Shown here: positions 24,736 through 35,472 of the stretch, one piece after another
How positions within the stretch are numbered: the first letter of the stretch is position 1
Layout: each line of letters starts with the position of its first letter
Origin: Scedosporium boydii
Taxonomy: Eukaryota; Ascomycota; Sordariomycetes; Microascales; Microascaceae
DNA: 64,000 nt
Direction of reading: 5' to 3'
Assembly (NCBI GenBank): GCA_002221725.1
Contig: NJFT01000076.1
Span: 1 to 64,000, forward strand
Position numbers and translations under genes: made by a program
Notes under the pieces: model-generated
Databases searched by the model: none
What the model was told of the DNA's origin: nothing
What the model saw: the letters and a program-made list of their open reading frames with translations, nothing else

Positions 24736-25078
24736 ATTGGCTGCATCGGCGAAACTTCGTATTATTTCAATGCGAATATTGGCTATACCGCAAGTAAAAG
24801 CAGATAGGTCATTTCTTCGTTATTTCTCGGGCGCATGAAGGAAGATGTTCGAGGGGCGAAAGCTGAAGCCGGCAAGAAGCTGGAAGAAAGCTGTAGTTCT
24901 GCCACTAGTGTCATCACCGCCTAATTTTGGCGGTGAGTTTGATAAGATAAGCTCTACCCATTGCCAGGAAAAAAAGTCCCCTCACAAAAATTTTGGTCGA
25001 CAGAAAAAAAGCAGCATTTCTTAGACAAGGACAGCAACCTTTTCCTTGGTAGGAATCATCGCCCACCACACTGCCACG
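24736..25078. promoter_or_regulatory. Compact bidirectional promoter (membrane protein / NOP14)
   Basis: Only 343 bp separate the two divergent ATGs, so both promoters must lie within it or overlap the genes. No specific site is assigned. Confidence 0.55.
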
Positions 25079-27911
25079 ATGCCTCCTTCGCAGCTCAAGC
25101 GCCTTAAATCCTCCCTCCGGGAGCAGGGCATCATTGGCCCCCAGCAGTCGAAGAAACAAAAGAGAAAGCTAGCTCAGGATGCGAAGGCTAGCAATGAGAA
25201 GCGGTTGCGCAGGACAGAGGCCCTCGGGGAGATACGAGATCAATTCAACCCGTTCCAGTTCAAGCACAACCCCCGAGGTCCGAAGTTCCAGGTCACGACC
25301 ATTAAGCCTGCCAATGATAAGGGCATCAAGGGCCGACCAGGTGTTTCGAAGGCGATCAGCGAGGAGAGGGTATGACATCCCCTCCGTTCTTTCTTCCTGC
25401 CTCGGCGGTGTTGTCCTCGAGCTAACCACGCATATATTCTAGCGCCGAGAAACTCTCCTTGTCGAAATGCAAAGGCGCAATAAAGTTGGCGGTATACTTG
25501 ATCGACGATTCGGTGAAAATGACCCCACCATGGCCCCAGAAGACAAAATGTTGGAACGTTTCTCCCGAGAGAAGCAAAAGCTCCACAAGAAGAGCTCCTT
25601 GTTCGATCTTGAAGACGACGGCCCCAGTTTTGGACTTACTCACAACGGTCAGGCTCTATCTTTTGACGGCCCAACGCTTACCGATGACTTTAACGAGGAT
25701 GATCTGTCGGGAGGCGAGAGCGATGAGTCTGGCGGCGGACGAAATATTTCTAAGCGACTGCGGCTAGCTGAAGCATTGGCGAACATGGAAACATCCGACA
25801 ACGAGCAAGAGGGACAGCCCGAGCGGAAAAAGACAAAGGCCGAGGTTATGAAGGAAGTCATTGCGAAATCGAAGCTTCACAAGTATGAGCGGCAAGCAAC
25901 AAAAGAGGAGAACGATGACCTGAGAGCAGAGATCGATTCGGAGATGCAAAGCATAAAAGCACTTTTGTTTTCCAAGACTATGGCAGAAAGGCCCTCGGCG
26001 ATAGACGGCCAAGAGAAGAAAGTATCCTTTATGCCTGGCGTGGATAAAGCGGCAATGGAGAAGGAATTCGACCTCCGATTAAAGCAGCTAGCTATGGACA
26101 AGCGGGCGCAACCCGCCGCTCCTACTAAGACAGAGGAGGAGCTCGCAGAAGAGCGGATAGCGAAACTGAAGGAGCTGGAGGAGAAGCGCCAGCGACGTAT
26201 GCGGGGAGAAGCAGAATCTGAATCCGATGAAGAGGAAGGCAGTGAAGGTGAGGACGGGGAGGCCGGCGATGCTAATGGAGATGTTGAGGGCGGTTTGATC
26301 CAAATGATACCCACTGAAAAGGAGGAAGATTTTGGGCTTGGCAAAGGCATCAAGACGAGACTAACAGCTACCGAGATGGGGTTGGACGATGAGGACGACT
26401 TTTTCATCGAGGATGATCTCGTGGCGAGCGGCTCGGACATCGAATCGGACGAAGACTCATCAGAAGCCGAGTTCGAGGCCAGTGAGGACGACGAAGAGGA
26501 CGATTTCACGAAGGGCCTTTTAACGGCACAGGAAGAAACAAACCCGGAGTTTGAAGATACCTCGGCCCTTCAACTCAAAGACCGCCAGGGCGGCGATGGA
26601 GACGGAATTCCTTACACATTCTCTTGTCCTCAATCCCTCGAGGAATTTGCTGTAATCATCAAGCCATACCCACGAGAAAAGCTAGCGACAATTATCCAAA
26701 GAATACGTGCCTTGCATCATCCACGACTGGATAGCAAGAACAAGGAGAAGCTTGGGAACTTTTCAAGGGCGCTGGTTGATTTTATTTCCACCCCCGTCAA
26801 TACCTCTATTACCAGCTTCGCCGTCTTAGAAAGCGTCATCCGACACCTCCACTCCCTTGCTAAGAGTTTCTCCATCGACATTTCCAAACAATTCCGCCAG
26901 AACCTCCACGACATAGCAGAGATCCGCCCAACAGCGCTCCATAGCGGTGATCTTGTCGTCCTCACTGCCATTGGGTCAATCTTCCCGACGTCGGATCACT
27001 TCCACCAGGTCGTGACACCAGCCATGTTGATTATGGCCAGGTATCTTGGGCAGAAGACTCCTAAGACTCTCGCCGACTACACGACTGGAATGTACCTTGC
27101 AACCTTGACCATCCAATATCAGCAGCTTTCCAAGCGATATGTTCCGGAATTTATGGTTTTCTGTCTTAACACGCTTTGTGCACTTGCACCGGTAGCGCCC
27201 AAGTCAAGCCTGGGCAACTTCCCAGTGCACTCCCCCGCAGACGGAATTCGTATCAGCGGACAAGGCAGCCCTGCCGTCCGAAAATTGGCGTTTAGTGACT
27301 GCGCTGCGGATGAGTTGTCTACCGGCGAGGCGGAAACCCTTAAGGTTTCTCTTGTCAGCACTGCAGTCCAGCTCCTAGAGACGGCGGCGGATACGTGGGC
27401 GTCGAAGCCTGCGATCTACGAGACCTTCGAACCTGCGGCCAAAGTTCTAAAGTACCTATGCAACAAGAACAACCGACCTAAGCTGCCCTCCTCATTGAGC
27501 GAGAGGATCGGCAAAGCTTGCGCCAAGATGGAGCGCTCCCTACGGGTGGCTGAGCTCTCTCGACGCACGCTTGAACTCCACCACCACAAGCCCCTCGCCA
27601 TCAAGTCATACGTCCCCAAGTTCGAGAACGAGTTCGACCCGAACAAGCACTACGACCCGGACCGCGAGCGTGCGGAGCTGGCCAAGCTCAAGGCCGAGCA
27701 CAAGAGGGAGCGCAAGGGGGCCCTGCGGGAGCTTCGCAAGGATGCCAACTTTATGGCACGGGAGAAGCTCAAGATCAAGAAGGCCAAGGACGAGGCGTAC
27801 GAGAAGAAGTTCAAGAGGCTTATTGCCGAGATCCAGGGCGAGGAGGGCAGGGAGTCGAACGAGTACGAGAGGGAGAAGAAGGCGAGGAAGAGGGCGAAGA
27901 TGCGAAGGTAG
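25079..27911 (+). CDS. NOP14: Nucleolar protein NOP14 (SSU processome)
   Basis: Two exons, 25079-25369 and 25443-27911, encode about 919 residues. The start MPPSQLKRLKSSLREQGIIG is the conserved fungal N-terminus, and an upstream in-frame ATG at 25046 is unlikely to be used. Nop14 is part of the U3 snoRNP/small-subunit processome needed for 18S rRNA maturation in the nucleolus. Features are a basic N-terminal region, FGENDPTMAPEDKMLERFSR, a long acidic central part (SESDEEEGSEGEDGE; EASEDDEEDDF), a helical C-terminal half (FTCPQSLEEF-like start) and a basic tail (EREKKARKRAKMRR). The whole Nop14 family domain is present. Confidence 0.95.
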
Positions 27912-28296
27912 AGAAGGAGGCTTCGTGTTTCTCCTTCTCTGTTGCGTTTTGTCGTTTGTCACCGCGGCCATTGTATATAGATAGATACTCTAGAGGTAAT
28001 ACTCGGTTGGAAGGGCATATTAGCCCCCAAATGAAAAAAGTACTGGCCCGGACGAGCGCCCGTTAGCCGTGCCATGCCAAGACTTAATGTGCCGGAACCA
28101 GCTTCTTCCAAGGTCGCAGTTCACACCCCTCCCAGTAGTGTCCCAGCCAAGAATTATAAAAACCTGGGCCTTCCTCTACTTCATTCGAACGGCCCCAGCG
28201 TAATTTAGTGCGCAACAAAAAGGAGATACAACCCCAGATATGCCAAAATCTCGGGGCGGTTCGGGAAACAAAAGTGCAAAAAAAAGATGTTCCAGA
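27912..28296. other. NOP14 3' flank
   Basis: About 0.4 kb of noncoding sequence, the likely 3' UTR of NOP14, leading to the tRNA-like gene. Confidence 0.4.
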
Positions 28297-28474
28297 TGCT
28301 CCTGGAGGGGGTCGAACCCTCGCTATTTAACCCAGTTAGTCGCTGTGTGAGAATTACCTTATCGGGGTAATTGAAAGCTTCGAGGCGGACTTACACTTTC
28401 GCATTTCTCGTCATATTGATCAGCTAAGCCGTATCAATATAAGAACGACACGCTAACCACTGCGTCACAGGGGC
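28297..28474 (-). tRNA. tRNA-Ile(UAU)-like gene with anticodon-loop intron and extra ~81-nt insertion
   Basis: On the minus strand: 5' acceptor GCCCCTG (28474-28468) pairs with 3' CAGGAGC (28304-28298) with one C-A mismatch; D arm ACGC-AGTGGTTA-GCGT; anticodon arm TCGTT-CTTATA/T-GACGA with a 24-nt intron after position 37; T arm GAGGG-TTCGACC-CCCTC. Anticodon TAT gives Ile. The intron contains ATCAATA, which pairs perfectly with TATTGAT overlapping the anticodon, as in other eukaryotic tRNA-Ile(UAU) precursors. The oddity is 86 nt instead of about 5 between anticodon stem and T stem. Box A-like TGACGCAGTGG and box B GGTTCGACCCC are present. It may be functional with an extra insertion, or a broken copy. 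Confidence 0.55.
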
Positions 28475-28895
28475 AATTCTGTTTGATGTTGGTGAATTCC
28501 GGACCATATTTTGATACATACAGCTATTACTCTACGAAGTAGAGCCCGGGGATTTTGGGACTTTTTATAGTTGGCAGCCTCCAACTTGACTTAGCATTTG
28601 ATGCTTCATGTAGACGACACATCTCTTAATTCGAGATCATTCATATTTTTTTTTCCCCCTTCTTCTTCTTCTTCAATTGAGTTGCAACGCGAGAGGCTTT
28701 AAAAAAAAATTAATAAATAAATAAACAAAAGGGCATAAAAACTGCGGGAGAGGAGTAAACAGAAGCAGCACTCCGTACAGACCCTCACCTCACTCCGATA
28801 CACCCCCATCACCACCATCCAAACAACAGGCATCAACCAAGAGACTCAAAACACCAACCCAATTCGCTTCATTTAATCTCATCTCGACCAACATC
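28475..28895. other. GPATCH11 upstream region
   Basis: Noncoding: one TACGAAGTA motif (28533-28541), a CTT microsatellite near 28660-28672, an A/T-rich stretch at 28700-28740 and a C/A-rich 5' UTR up to the ATG. No gene. Confidence 0.45.
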
Positions 28896-29912
28896 ATGCC
28901 CCTTCCCCAGAAACCCTACCCAGATGACTCCGAAGAAGAAGAAGACTACATGACAATGGCGCTCCCCACCGAATCCGCCCCCAAAACCGAATCCTCCCTC
29001 CAACGCACCCAACGCCTAAAACGCGAAGCCCTCGCCCGCAGCCGGCCCAAATCGCGCGCCGAGCTCGCACGGGAAGAAGCCGCGCGGCGCGAAGAAGTCC
29101 ATTCGCGCTCCTTGCTAGAGACGCCCGCCGCCATGGGGAGCAAAGGGTTGGCCATGATGGCGAAGATGGGGTTCAGAGGCGGGGCGCTGGGGAAGGAAGG
29201 AGGATCGGGGGGAGTTACGGAGCCGATTAGGGTGTTTGTGAGGGAGGGCAAGGGAGGGCTTGGGATTGAGGAGGAGAAGAGGAAGAGGTTGAGGGAGGAG
29301 GAGGAAAGGGCTGAGAGGGAGGGGAAGAGGGCGAAGAAGGTTGATCCGGGGGATTATAGGGCGAGGATGATGAAGGAGAGGGAGGTGGGGAGATTGGAGA
29401 GGCAGGTCAGGGCTGCGGCGAGGCTGGCGGAACAGTTGCACGAGGCGGAAGAGGCTGGTGCTGAAGAGGAAGATGTCGCGGAAACGAGCGGGGAGGAGGT
29501 GGAGAAGAAGAAAGAGAAGAAAAAGGCGAAGGCAACTCCGCTAAAGTCTATCAATATTTTGTGGCGTGGACTCGTGAAGGAGCGGGAACTTGCGGAACGA
29601 GACCGTGCTGCGAGGAGGGAGTTAACGGAGAGCCTCTCCACTCGGCTCCCCAGGTACGCAGACGAGGACGACGGAGATGCCGATGATAGGATGGCAATGG
29701 GGAGGGATAGGGTGGAGTATGTCGAGGCCGAGGATCTTGATGAGGAAGACCCTGAGCTGGAAGAGTTCGAGGTTCTTGAGCCCGGTGAGAGGCTGACGAA
29801 AGTATTGGAGTATCTGCGCCGAACGCACAACTACTGCTTCTGGTGCAAGTGCGCTTATCCAGACGAGTCGATGGAAGGCTGTCCAGGTATTACAGAGGAA
29901 GATCACGATTAG
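28896..29912 (+). CDS. GPATCH11: G-patch domain protein, GPATCH11/CCDC75-like (G-patch plus DUF4187)
   Basis: Intronless, 338 residues. An acidic start (PDDSEEEEDYMTMAL) is followed by a basic helix, a G-patch at about residues 78-118 (GLAMMAKMGFRGGALGKEG and VREGKGGLG), a long Glu/Lys/Arg coiled-coil-like region, and a C-terminal DUF4187 domain (LTKVLEYLRRTHNYCFWC and YPDESMEGCPGITEEDHD). This order is that of vertebrate GPATCH11. G-patch proteins usually bind RNA or activate DEAH helicases; the precise partner is unknown. Codon use is strongly purine-biased (G/A) between 29220 and 29540. Convergent with the ELMO gene. Confidence 0.88.
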   Translation: MPLPQKPYPDDSEEEEDYMTMALPTESAPKTESSLQRTQRLKREALARSRPKSRAELAREEAARREEVHSRSLLETPAAMGSKGLAMMAKMGFRGGALGKEGGSGGVTEPIRVFVREGKGGLGIEEEKRKRLREEEERAEREGKRAKKVDPGDYRARMMKEREVGRLERQVRAAARLAEQLHEAEEAGAEEEDVAETSGEEVEKKKEKKKAKATPLKSINILWRGLVKERELAERDRAARRELTESLSTRLPRYADEDDGDADDRMAMGRDRVEYVEAEDLDEEDPELEEFEVLEPGERLTKVLEYLRRTHNYCFWCKCAYPDESMEGCPGITEEDHD

Positions 29913-30431
29913 ACCCCGAAATCGGTATATATCACTTCGAATAAAGGGATGAAGCCATAATTTTGCTTTACCAAACGCTGCGACCATAGCCTTATTTTAT
30001 TCTAAACCTTCTCCGCCAAACTGAATGTGATTAAGACAACGTACTTTGGTCACGAAGCGACATGGTCTTGAAGCAAGCATAAACCGTCAACATGCCGATT
30101 TTATCAGTTATTCGTAACTAGTACAGCTGCCCGGTTTCGCAGGCTTGTAATAAAAGATGCCCTCCCAAGACAAATCGCGACACAGCATGGACAATCAAGG
30201 GGTATATGGAACCTCGAGAACGGCAGCATAGAAACGTCGCTTCAAAGAGAATCTCGCCTGTACATGAAGAAAAGAAAATCAAGGGGATCGGAAATATTGA
30301 CTCTCACCACACGGACACACAATTAAACCAATACAAAAGAAGAAAGCCAACATTCAGATTAAGAAACATCGCAAACAAGGGGTATATCGGCTCCTCTTCC
30401 TCCTCTATCTTCTCCGTCTTCTCCTCCCCCA
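29913..30431. other. Convergent intergenic region GPATCH11/ELMO
   Basis: About 0.5 kb between stop codons, A/T-richer than its neighbours and presumably 3' UTRs. Nothing else seen. Confidence 0.45.
29940..29945 (+). promoter_or_regulatory. Possible polyadenylation signal of GPATCH11
   Basis: A perfect AATAAA hexamer lies 28 bp after the stop codon. Fungal poly(A) signals are loose, so this is only suggestive. Confidence 0.35.
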
Positions 30432-32618
30432 TCAAACCTCGTAGTAGTAATCGGTATCTAATCCTTCACGACTAGGGATCGCGCCTGCCCCTGGCGCAGG
30501 TCCATTATACGCCGCGTCAAACCGGACATTAAGCAGGCGGATCTTCAATCCATACTCGCTCACGAGGTGGACGAGCTTGTTCGTCTCTGCCGTGATGGGA
30601 GCTTGGTTAAGAATCATCAAAAGACCGTCGAGCCACTCGGACGCGAGGCTGTGGCTCGTGGGATACAGCGTGAGGATAGGCTTCTCCTCGTCCGCCCCGT
30701 CGACGCCCGTCCCCGCCTCGCTGGGGTTCGTGAACGAGTACACGGTAATCTTGGTTGTCGGCTTGCTTGGCGGCGTCTTGGCCGTCGAATTGCTTGCGGT
30801 GCTTCTCGCATCCTCGTTCGGCGCCGAGACATTGGACACGACAGAGCTAATGGTCGACAGGTCAACCTTCTCCACTAGGGAATCCAGGATCGGATCGGTA
30901 GCCGTCTTCTCGGGAAAGTCCGCGTAGTGCAAGAATCGCTTATTATGCGATAACCTCGCAAACCTCCAAGGCGTAAGCGTGAAGCCCTTGCGCTTCACCG
31001 CGGAGTCCTCCGACAGATTCGACCGCTTGGGCGTGGGCCTGTAGAACCAGGACCCTTCTAAAAGACAGCGGATGCGCTGCTCCTTGACAAACTGAAGCGC
31101 CTCGTTCTTGAGCTCTTCGCGGACCTGAGAGAGATACATGCCCCAGTTGTCCTCGAACGAAAGCTCGAGGAGCTCCATCTGTAGCTCCCTCAAGCGTCCG
31201 CAGTCGTACTCCATTAGCTCATCCTCGACCTCGAGCACGTCCTTGGTTCTACTAGCCTGCCCGACAACCTGCTCGATCAGGATTCGCACGAGTTCCGACA
31301 CCTTTTCGAAATCGTTCTGCTCGGCCATAGTGGCCTTCCAGATTCGGAAGAACGCGTGCAGACCTGCGGTATGCAGCCGCGACCACTGTAACAGCAAGGG
31401 TCGGTAGAGACTGTCGTTATTCTTAATATCGCCGAGCATCTGATACCCCTTAGGATCTTCCAGCTCGACCTTATCGACGTCAAAATGCTGGTAAAGAATC
31501 ATGGTAACCGCCAAACTCGCTCGGGCGACGGGACACCTCTCCCTCAACGGTCTCGTCGACTGCTCGAGCAATAGCTTCTGGAAACCATCCTCGTTCTTCC
31601 TCACGTAGTCAGTGAGGTCCATCATTCCAAGGAAGCCCGACACATCAAATTCCTGTGCGGGGCTCTCTGTCTCAAAACCAAGCCTCCTCCACTTCTCCGG
31701 GTTGTGGCGTCGGCTTCCCTTCCTCGAGTCCGTAGGCTCTTCTTTCGCGGTGCCATTCGTCGTTTGGCGTTCCGGCGCGCTGGCAAGATGCAGACCCTTG
31801 AGCGCCCTGCGATGCTCCGGGCGTTCCAAATCCACTCTCACCTCACGCCATCTCCTAAGCAGGACCTTGGTAAGGGACTGAAACTCGAGGAGAGGGTGGG
31901 CAAGGTCCTGCAGGGCCGAGCTTTGCATCAGGTTATAGACAGCCTTTATCAATCCCAAATCCTGCAGCCGCTTAATAAATTTAGACCACTCCTCCCCCGG
32001 CGCATGTGTAGTGCCGCTGCCCTTGGCACCTGCCGCAGCAGTTGTTGTCGTCGTCGTCGATCCGGCGTCGTTCGAAACCGCATCCCGGATAAGGGCATTG
32101 ATGAGCATCAGTGCATTGGCGCACAGCGCGTGGTCGGCAGACTGCAGCTGCTGGATAACAAGCTCGAAAAAGTGTGGATACACAGCGACGGCGGGCTTCA
32201 GCGCTCGGAAACCGTAGCTGCCGGGGGCGCGGGCGGCCGCTCGCGGACCCGACTGCGAATGGCTGACGAGGGCGACGAGAATCGACATGGCGCCTCGGAG
32301 AATGTTGACCAAGGGATTCGTGACGATGAGTTCGACGATTCGCTCGACGAGATCACTCGCCGTGGGACCCTCGAAAATGTCCCAGCCCATGTCGACCTCG
32401 AGAAGACGGCTCAGGCTCTGCAGCGAGTAGGCTAGGGTGTTTCCGCCGGTGCTCATGATTAGTCGACGAAGGATGATGAGACCGCCGGAGGAGATGAAGA
32501 CGTCTGCGAATGCTGGGTCGTTAATCGACGATTGGAGCTTGAAGACGGCCATCTTTCGCGCGGCATCCTCGTCGCTCGCGAGGCGCGCCAGCAAGGCAGG
32601 AATGTCTGCCTGGTCCAT
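30432..32618 (-). CDS. ELMO/CED-12 family protein
   Basis: Single exon of 728 residues from the ATG at 32618 (MDQADIPALLARLASDEDAA). The frame stays open upstream to 32873 but without a conserved-looking protein. The N-terminal half looks like armadillo repeats (FADVFISSGGLIILRRLIM, NPLVNILRGAMSILVAL). An ELMO-type central region follows (WSRLHTAGLHAFFRIWKAT, FEKVSELVRILIEQVV). The C-terminal part starts RCLLEGSWFYRP and continues WRFARLSHNKRFLHYADF, matching the PH-like domain of ELMO proteins. ELMO acts with DOCK-type exchange factors to activate Rac/Cdc42 GTPases in polarity and actin control. It ends with an acidic, Tyr-rich tail (DTDYYYEV). Confidence 0.85.
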   Translation of the reverse strand: MDQADIPALLARLASDEDAARKMAVFKLQSSINDPAFADVFISSGGLIILRRLIMSTGGNTLAYSLQSLSRLLEVDMGWDIFEGPTASDLVERIVELIVTNPLVNILRGAMSILVALVSHSQSGPRAAARAPGSYGFRALKPAVAVYPHFFELVIQQLQSADHALCANALMLINALIRDAVSNDAGSTTTTTTAAAGAKGSGTTHAPGEEWSKFIKRLQDLGLIKAVYNLMQSSALQDLAHPLLEFQSLTKVLLRRWREVRVDLERPEHRRALKGLHLASAPERQTTNGTAKEEPTDSRKGSRRHNPEKWRRLGFETESPAQEFDVSGFLGMMDLTDYVRKNEDGFQKLLLEQSTRPLRERCPVARASLAVTMILYQHFDVDKVELEDPKGYQMLGDIKNNDSLYRPLLLQWSRLHTAGLHAFFRIWKATMAEQNDFEKVSELVRILIEQVVGQASRTKDVLEVEDELMEYDCGRLRELQMELLELSFEDNWGMYLSQVREELKNEALQFVKEQRIRCLLEGSWFYRPTPKRSNLSEDSAVKRKGFTLTPWRFARLSHNKRFLHYADFPEKTATDPILDSLVEKVDLSTISSVVSNVSAPNEDARSTASNSTAKTPPSKPTTKITVYSFTNPSEAGTGVDGADEEKPILTLYPTSHSLASEWLDGLLMILNQAPITAETNKLVHLVSEYGLKIRLLNVRFDAAYNGPAPGAGAIPSREGLDTDYYYEV

Positions 32619-33920
32619 GCCTGCGATGTTGGTATGCCGTCGCCGAGGTCGAGGAGGATAGATTCTAAGTGGCGATGCTGTGAAGAGAAGTGAGTTGGTA
32701 CCCGAGAGAAGGGCGAGACAACGGCGGAGCGGAGCGGAAGGGGGCGTTCGACGAGGGAGGGTCCTGCAGATCTTAGATGGGGGGTTGGTCTTTAGGACAA
32801 TTAGCCCCTGTGACTGGGAAAAGGGAGTTCGAGTTGCGCTCGCAAAAGCAAGGTGGGAAAAAGAAAATAACAAAAAGATACGCGGGGCGGGCTCTCACGA
32901 TCTGAAACAGAACGAAAGGGAGCACGGATACAGGAGGAGGAGGAACGGTGGGGTGTATTGGGGACAGAGACATCGCCGAAGCCCAGAAGCATCTGGTGAG
33001 ATTCTATCGAGCAGAGATTGTAACCCACTGGTCTTTATTAACTACATCTGGTCACTTTCACCCACCGCACGCGCACGGATTCTTGTTCAAGTATAGTTTA
33101 TAGGACGATTGGAACTCTTGGGGCCTTGACTCAGTCAATTACCAGACATCAATATAGTGGCTGGTATAATATTAGTGATGCCAACAGGTCTCTCAAGTCG
33201 CACGATCTTTGGCGAAAGCAGCACGGCTTCGAGGATGAAGAGGATCAATGAATCGAGAGGACATGCACCAAGACAGCACAACCTTACGACGTCCACGACT
33301 CGAGGATTTGACCCCGGATTGGATTGCGTTTACTGGATCAATTAGTCCAATCAATTATTTCGCTTCAGCTGCCATTAACGCAGTGGATTGGTACACTGCA
33401 CGCCTCGGTGCTGTGCTTAACGTCAATGTTGGGACGCTGGCTGGCTATCAGGCGTGGTATATGTAGCCGTCCAGTGGTGCGTCCAGTGGTGCGTCCAGCG
33501 GTGCAGGTACGCATTCGAGTACCGATGCGCTTCAGTGGATCGCCTGGCATCGGAGATCAGGCTGGGTACAAGGGTACCCTTGAGAATAATAGGAAAATAT
33601 CCGAAAGGTATTGTGGCTGATTGTTCTAGCCACCTCCATTACTAATCACCCCCACATTTCCTTTATGGCGGTTTATGTATCAGCTTTCCGCAAGCTATGG
33701 TCATATGTATCAGCCATCATCTGTTAGATTAGACTAATCTCTGTTGTGTATTCTTGGGCGTTTGGTGTTTGTTAGGCTGGCGTCGGTCGCTTTACTGAGA
33801 GAGTGAGTAGTAAAGTTGCTATTAGAGAAACAGAGGAATCAACACTACAATGCGATGAGAATTTTGTTTGTGCCCTTTCGTCATCGCGGTACCGCCAGCT
33901 GATGCGACACACTTGGACTG
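32619..33920. other. Gene-free region at left edge of HET island
   Basis: The first 250 bp belong to the ELMO promoter or 5' UTR. The rest has no convincing gene. A 12-bp tandem repeat lies at 33468-33503. Confidence 0.45.
33468..33503. repeat. 12-bp tandem repeat, three copies
   Basis: Three consecutive copies of CGTCCAGTGGTG; the third differs by one base (CGTCCAGCGGTG). Confidence 0.85.
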
Positions 33921-33929
33921 ACCACATGT

Positions 33930-34545
33930 GCAGTATTCAATTTGAAAGCACTCCTCGAGACGCAACAAGCTGGCCGTCGATACGATGTGCGGCAAAGCTT
34001 TCATGCCAGGATCCGATATTCATCCGCCGAGATATTCTCACTGACAAGAGAGCGACTGCGGGGCATCATGCTCCCGTCGTCGAGAGTGCCCGACTCGGCC
34101 GAGTCATACTCGCCGGAAACCTAGGTATGGCCGACGGCGTTCTGGTAAAGGCTCGAACGCGCCTATCCCACTGTTATACGGCGAGGACGTCTTCGGGCAA
34201 TATGGAGTCGTCGATAAGGCTGTAGATACAGCAGAGCTCGACCGTAGCGTTGGAAATACTTCAGAGTATACCAAATTGAAGAGACTTTGATCCGTCAAGG
34301 CCGAGGAAGCACGAGGTTGATTCAACTGCTTGAAAACGCGGTTGCCGCAATAGTTGACTCCGAGTCAACGCGAAAAATCTTCCAGCCCAAGCAGTCAGTC
34401 CACAATTACACAAAGAGCAAGCTCTAGGGAGAGCACTGGCTAGAAAGGCGACACTTCCGCAATTGGCCGGAAGCGTGGACACAAAAGTCTCAGCATGTGG
34501 CCGGCACCATGGCAATGATTGCGTTGAGGTGACCACCCTTCTAGG
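33930..34545 (+). pseudogene. Decayed coding remnant
   Basis: Protein-like stretches occur in successive frames but are broken by stops: FNLKALLETQQAGRRYDVRQ then FSLTRERLRGIMLPSSRVPD (33942-34124), PIPLLYGEDVFGQYGVVDKA ending at a TGA near 34288, then LIQLLENAVAAIVDSESTRK with further stops. A possible splice acceptor (CATGTGCAG) precedes the first. The family is not recognised. It could be a gene with unrecognised introns, but stop density after 34280 favours decay. Confidence 0.35.
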
Positions 34546-35472
34546 AATGTGAACACTTCTAATTCAAGTGAATCATATCATACCCCACAGGTCCGGGAGG
34601 GCAGCCTCGTACCCACTAACATCTCTCCGGTGACCTGTTCTCAAGAGCATTGCCTTACTTGTGACCATCCTACAGCCACTGGTTGCCTAGCGGGTACCCA
34701 TGCAATAGGATTATGGCTTGCTCCTAAGGATGTGAACCGTTGCCAACACCACCCCTGGAGTTGACAGTCGAGCCAATCACCTCCTCTCCCGTCCTCTCGT
34801 TGAGCTCTACCTCTTCTCGCCCAGGATGCCATAGCCGCTTCAGTGGCGTATGGTTCCCGGGGCCACGCTGCTTGTGGAAACGACCAAGAACGGTGGGTGC
34901 AGACCTCCTTCTGATTTTGCGAAGTGAATCCGAATAGATATGCCAAAAGCTGATAGATATTCCCTGTTTTGCTCGCCGCTTGAGCTAGGGAGTGGCTGTC
35001 ACGATATCAGTCTGCCTATAATATGCCGTCGCCTGATCTCAACCCAGCCGCGCTTGTGCCTTCTTCGCCTTTCTTGTCGACGCCTCCCATAGCCGCCTCA
35101 GATCCAGTCTATGCGGAGCGCCCCTTTCTATTATTAGTATCCACCCGCTGCCTGAACAGGTCTATCTCTTCTTGGTGCCCCCTATTAGGATCTCTCTGCG
35201 TCACAAATCTAACAATACTTGCGACGTATTACCGGCGGCCCGATTCCTCCAAGATGGCATTGCGGCCTGACGCTGACCCTTCATATTGATAGACTGCTGC
35301 ACGTGATGTGAATGCTGTTTCGAGGCTGTGCTGAACCGTAGCTGAACAATGTCGATGATCCAGCTTCGTGACCACGCTGCATCTCAGCTTTTCTCCTTCC
35401 ACATTCTCCTTGCATCATCATGTAAATGTATTGCCCCGAAAAGCGTCCATCTCGCCTCTGTTCTTTTCTAAA
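34546..35472. other. Upstream region of HET gene 1
   Basis: About 0.9 kb without a convincing gene; short open frames near 34549 and 35023 look random. Likely contains the promoter and 5' UTR of the following HET gene. Confidence 0.4.

Noticed and set aside
25877..26509. Antisense 210-codon Ser-rich frame
   Set aside because: It is the mirror of the Glu/Asp-rich coding strand of NOP14.
29250..29540. Purine-rich tract possibly a microsatellite or regulatory triplex
   Set aside because: Explained by Glu/Lys/Arg-rich coding sequence of the GPATCH11 homologue.
35023..35289. Small + strand frame before HET gene 1
   Set aside because: No recognisable features and sits where the promoter should be.
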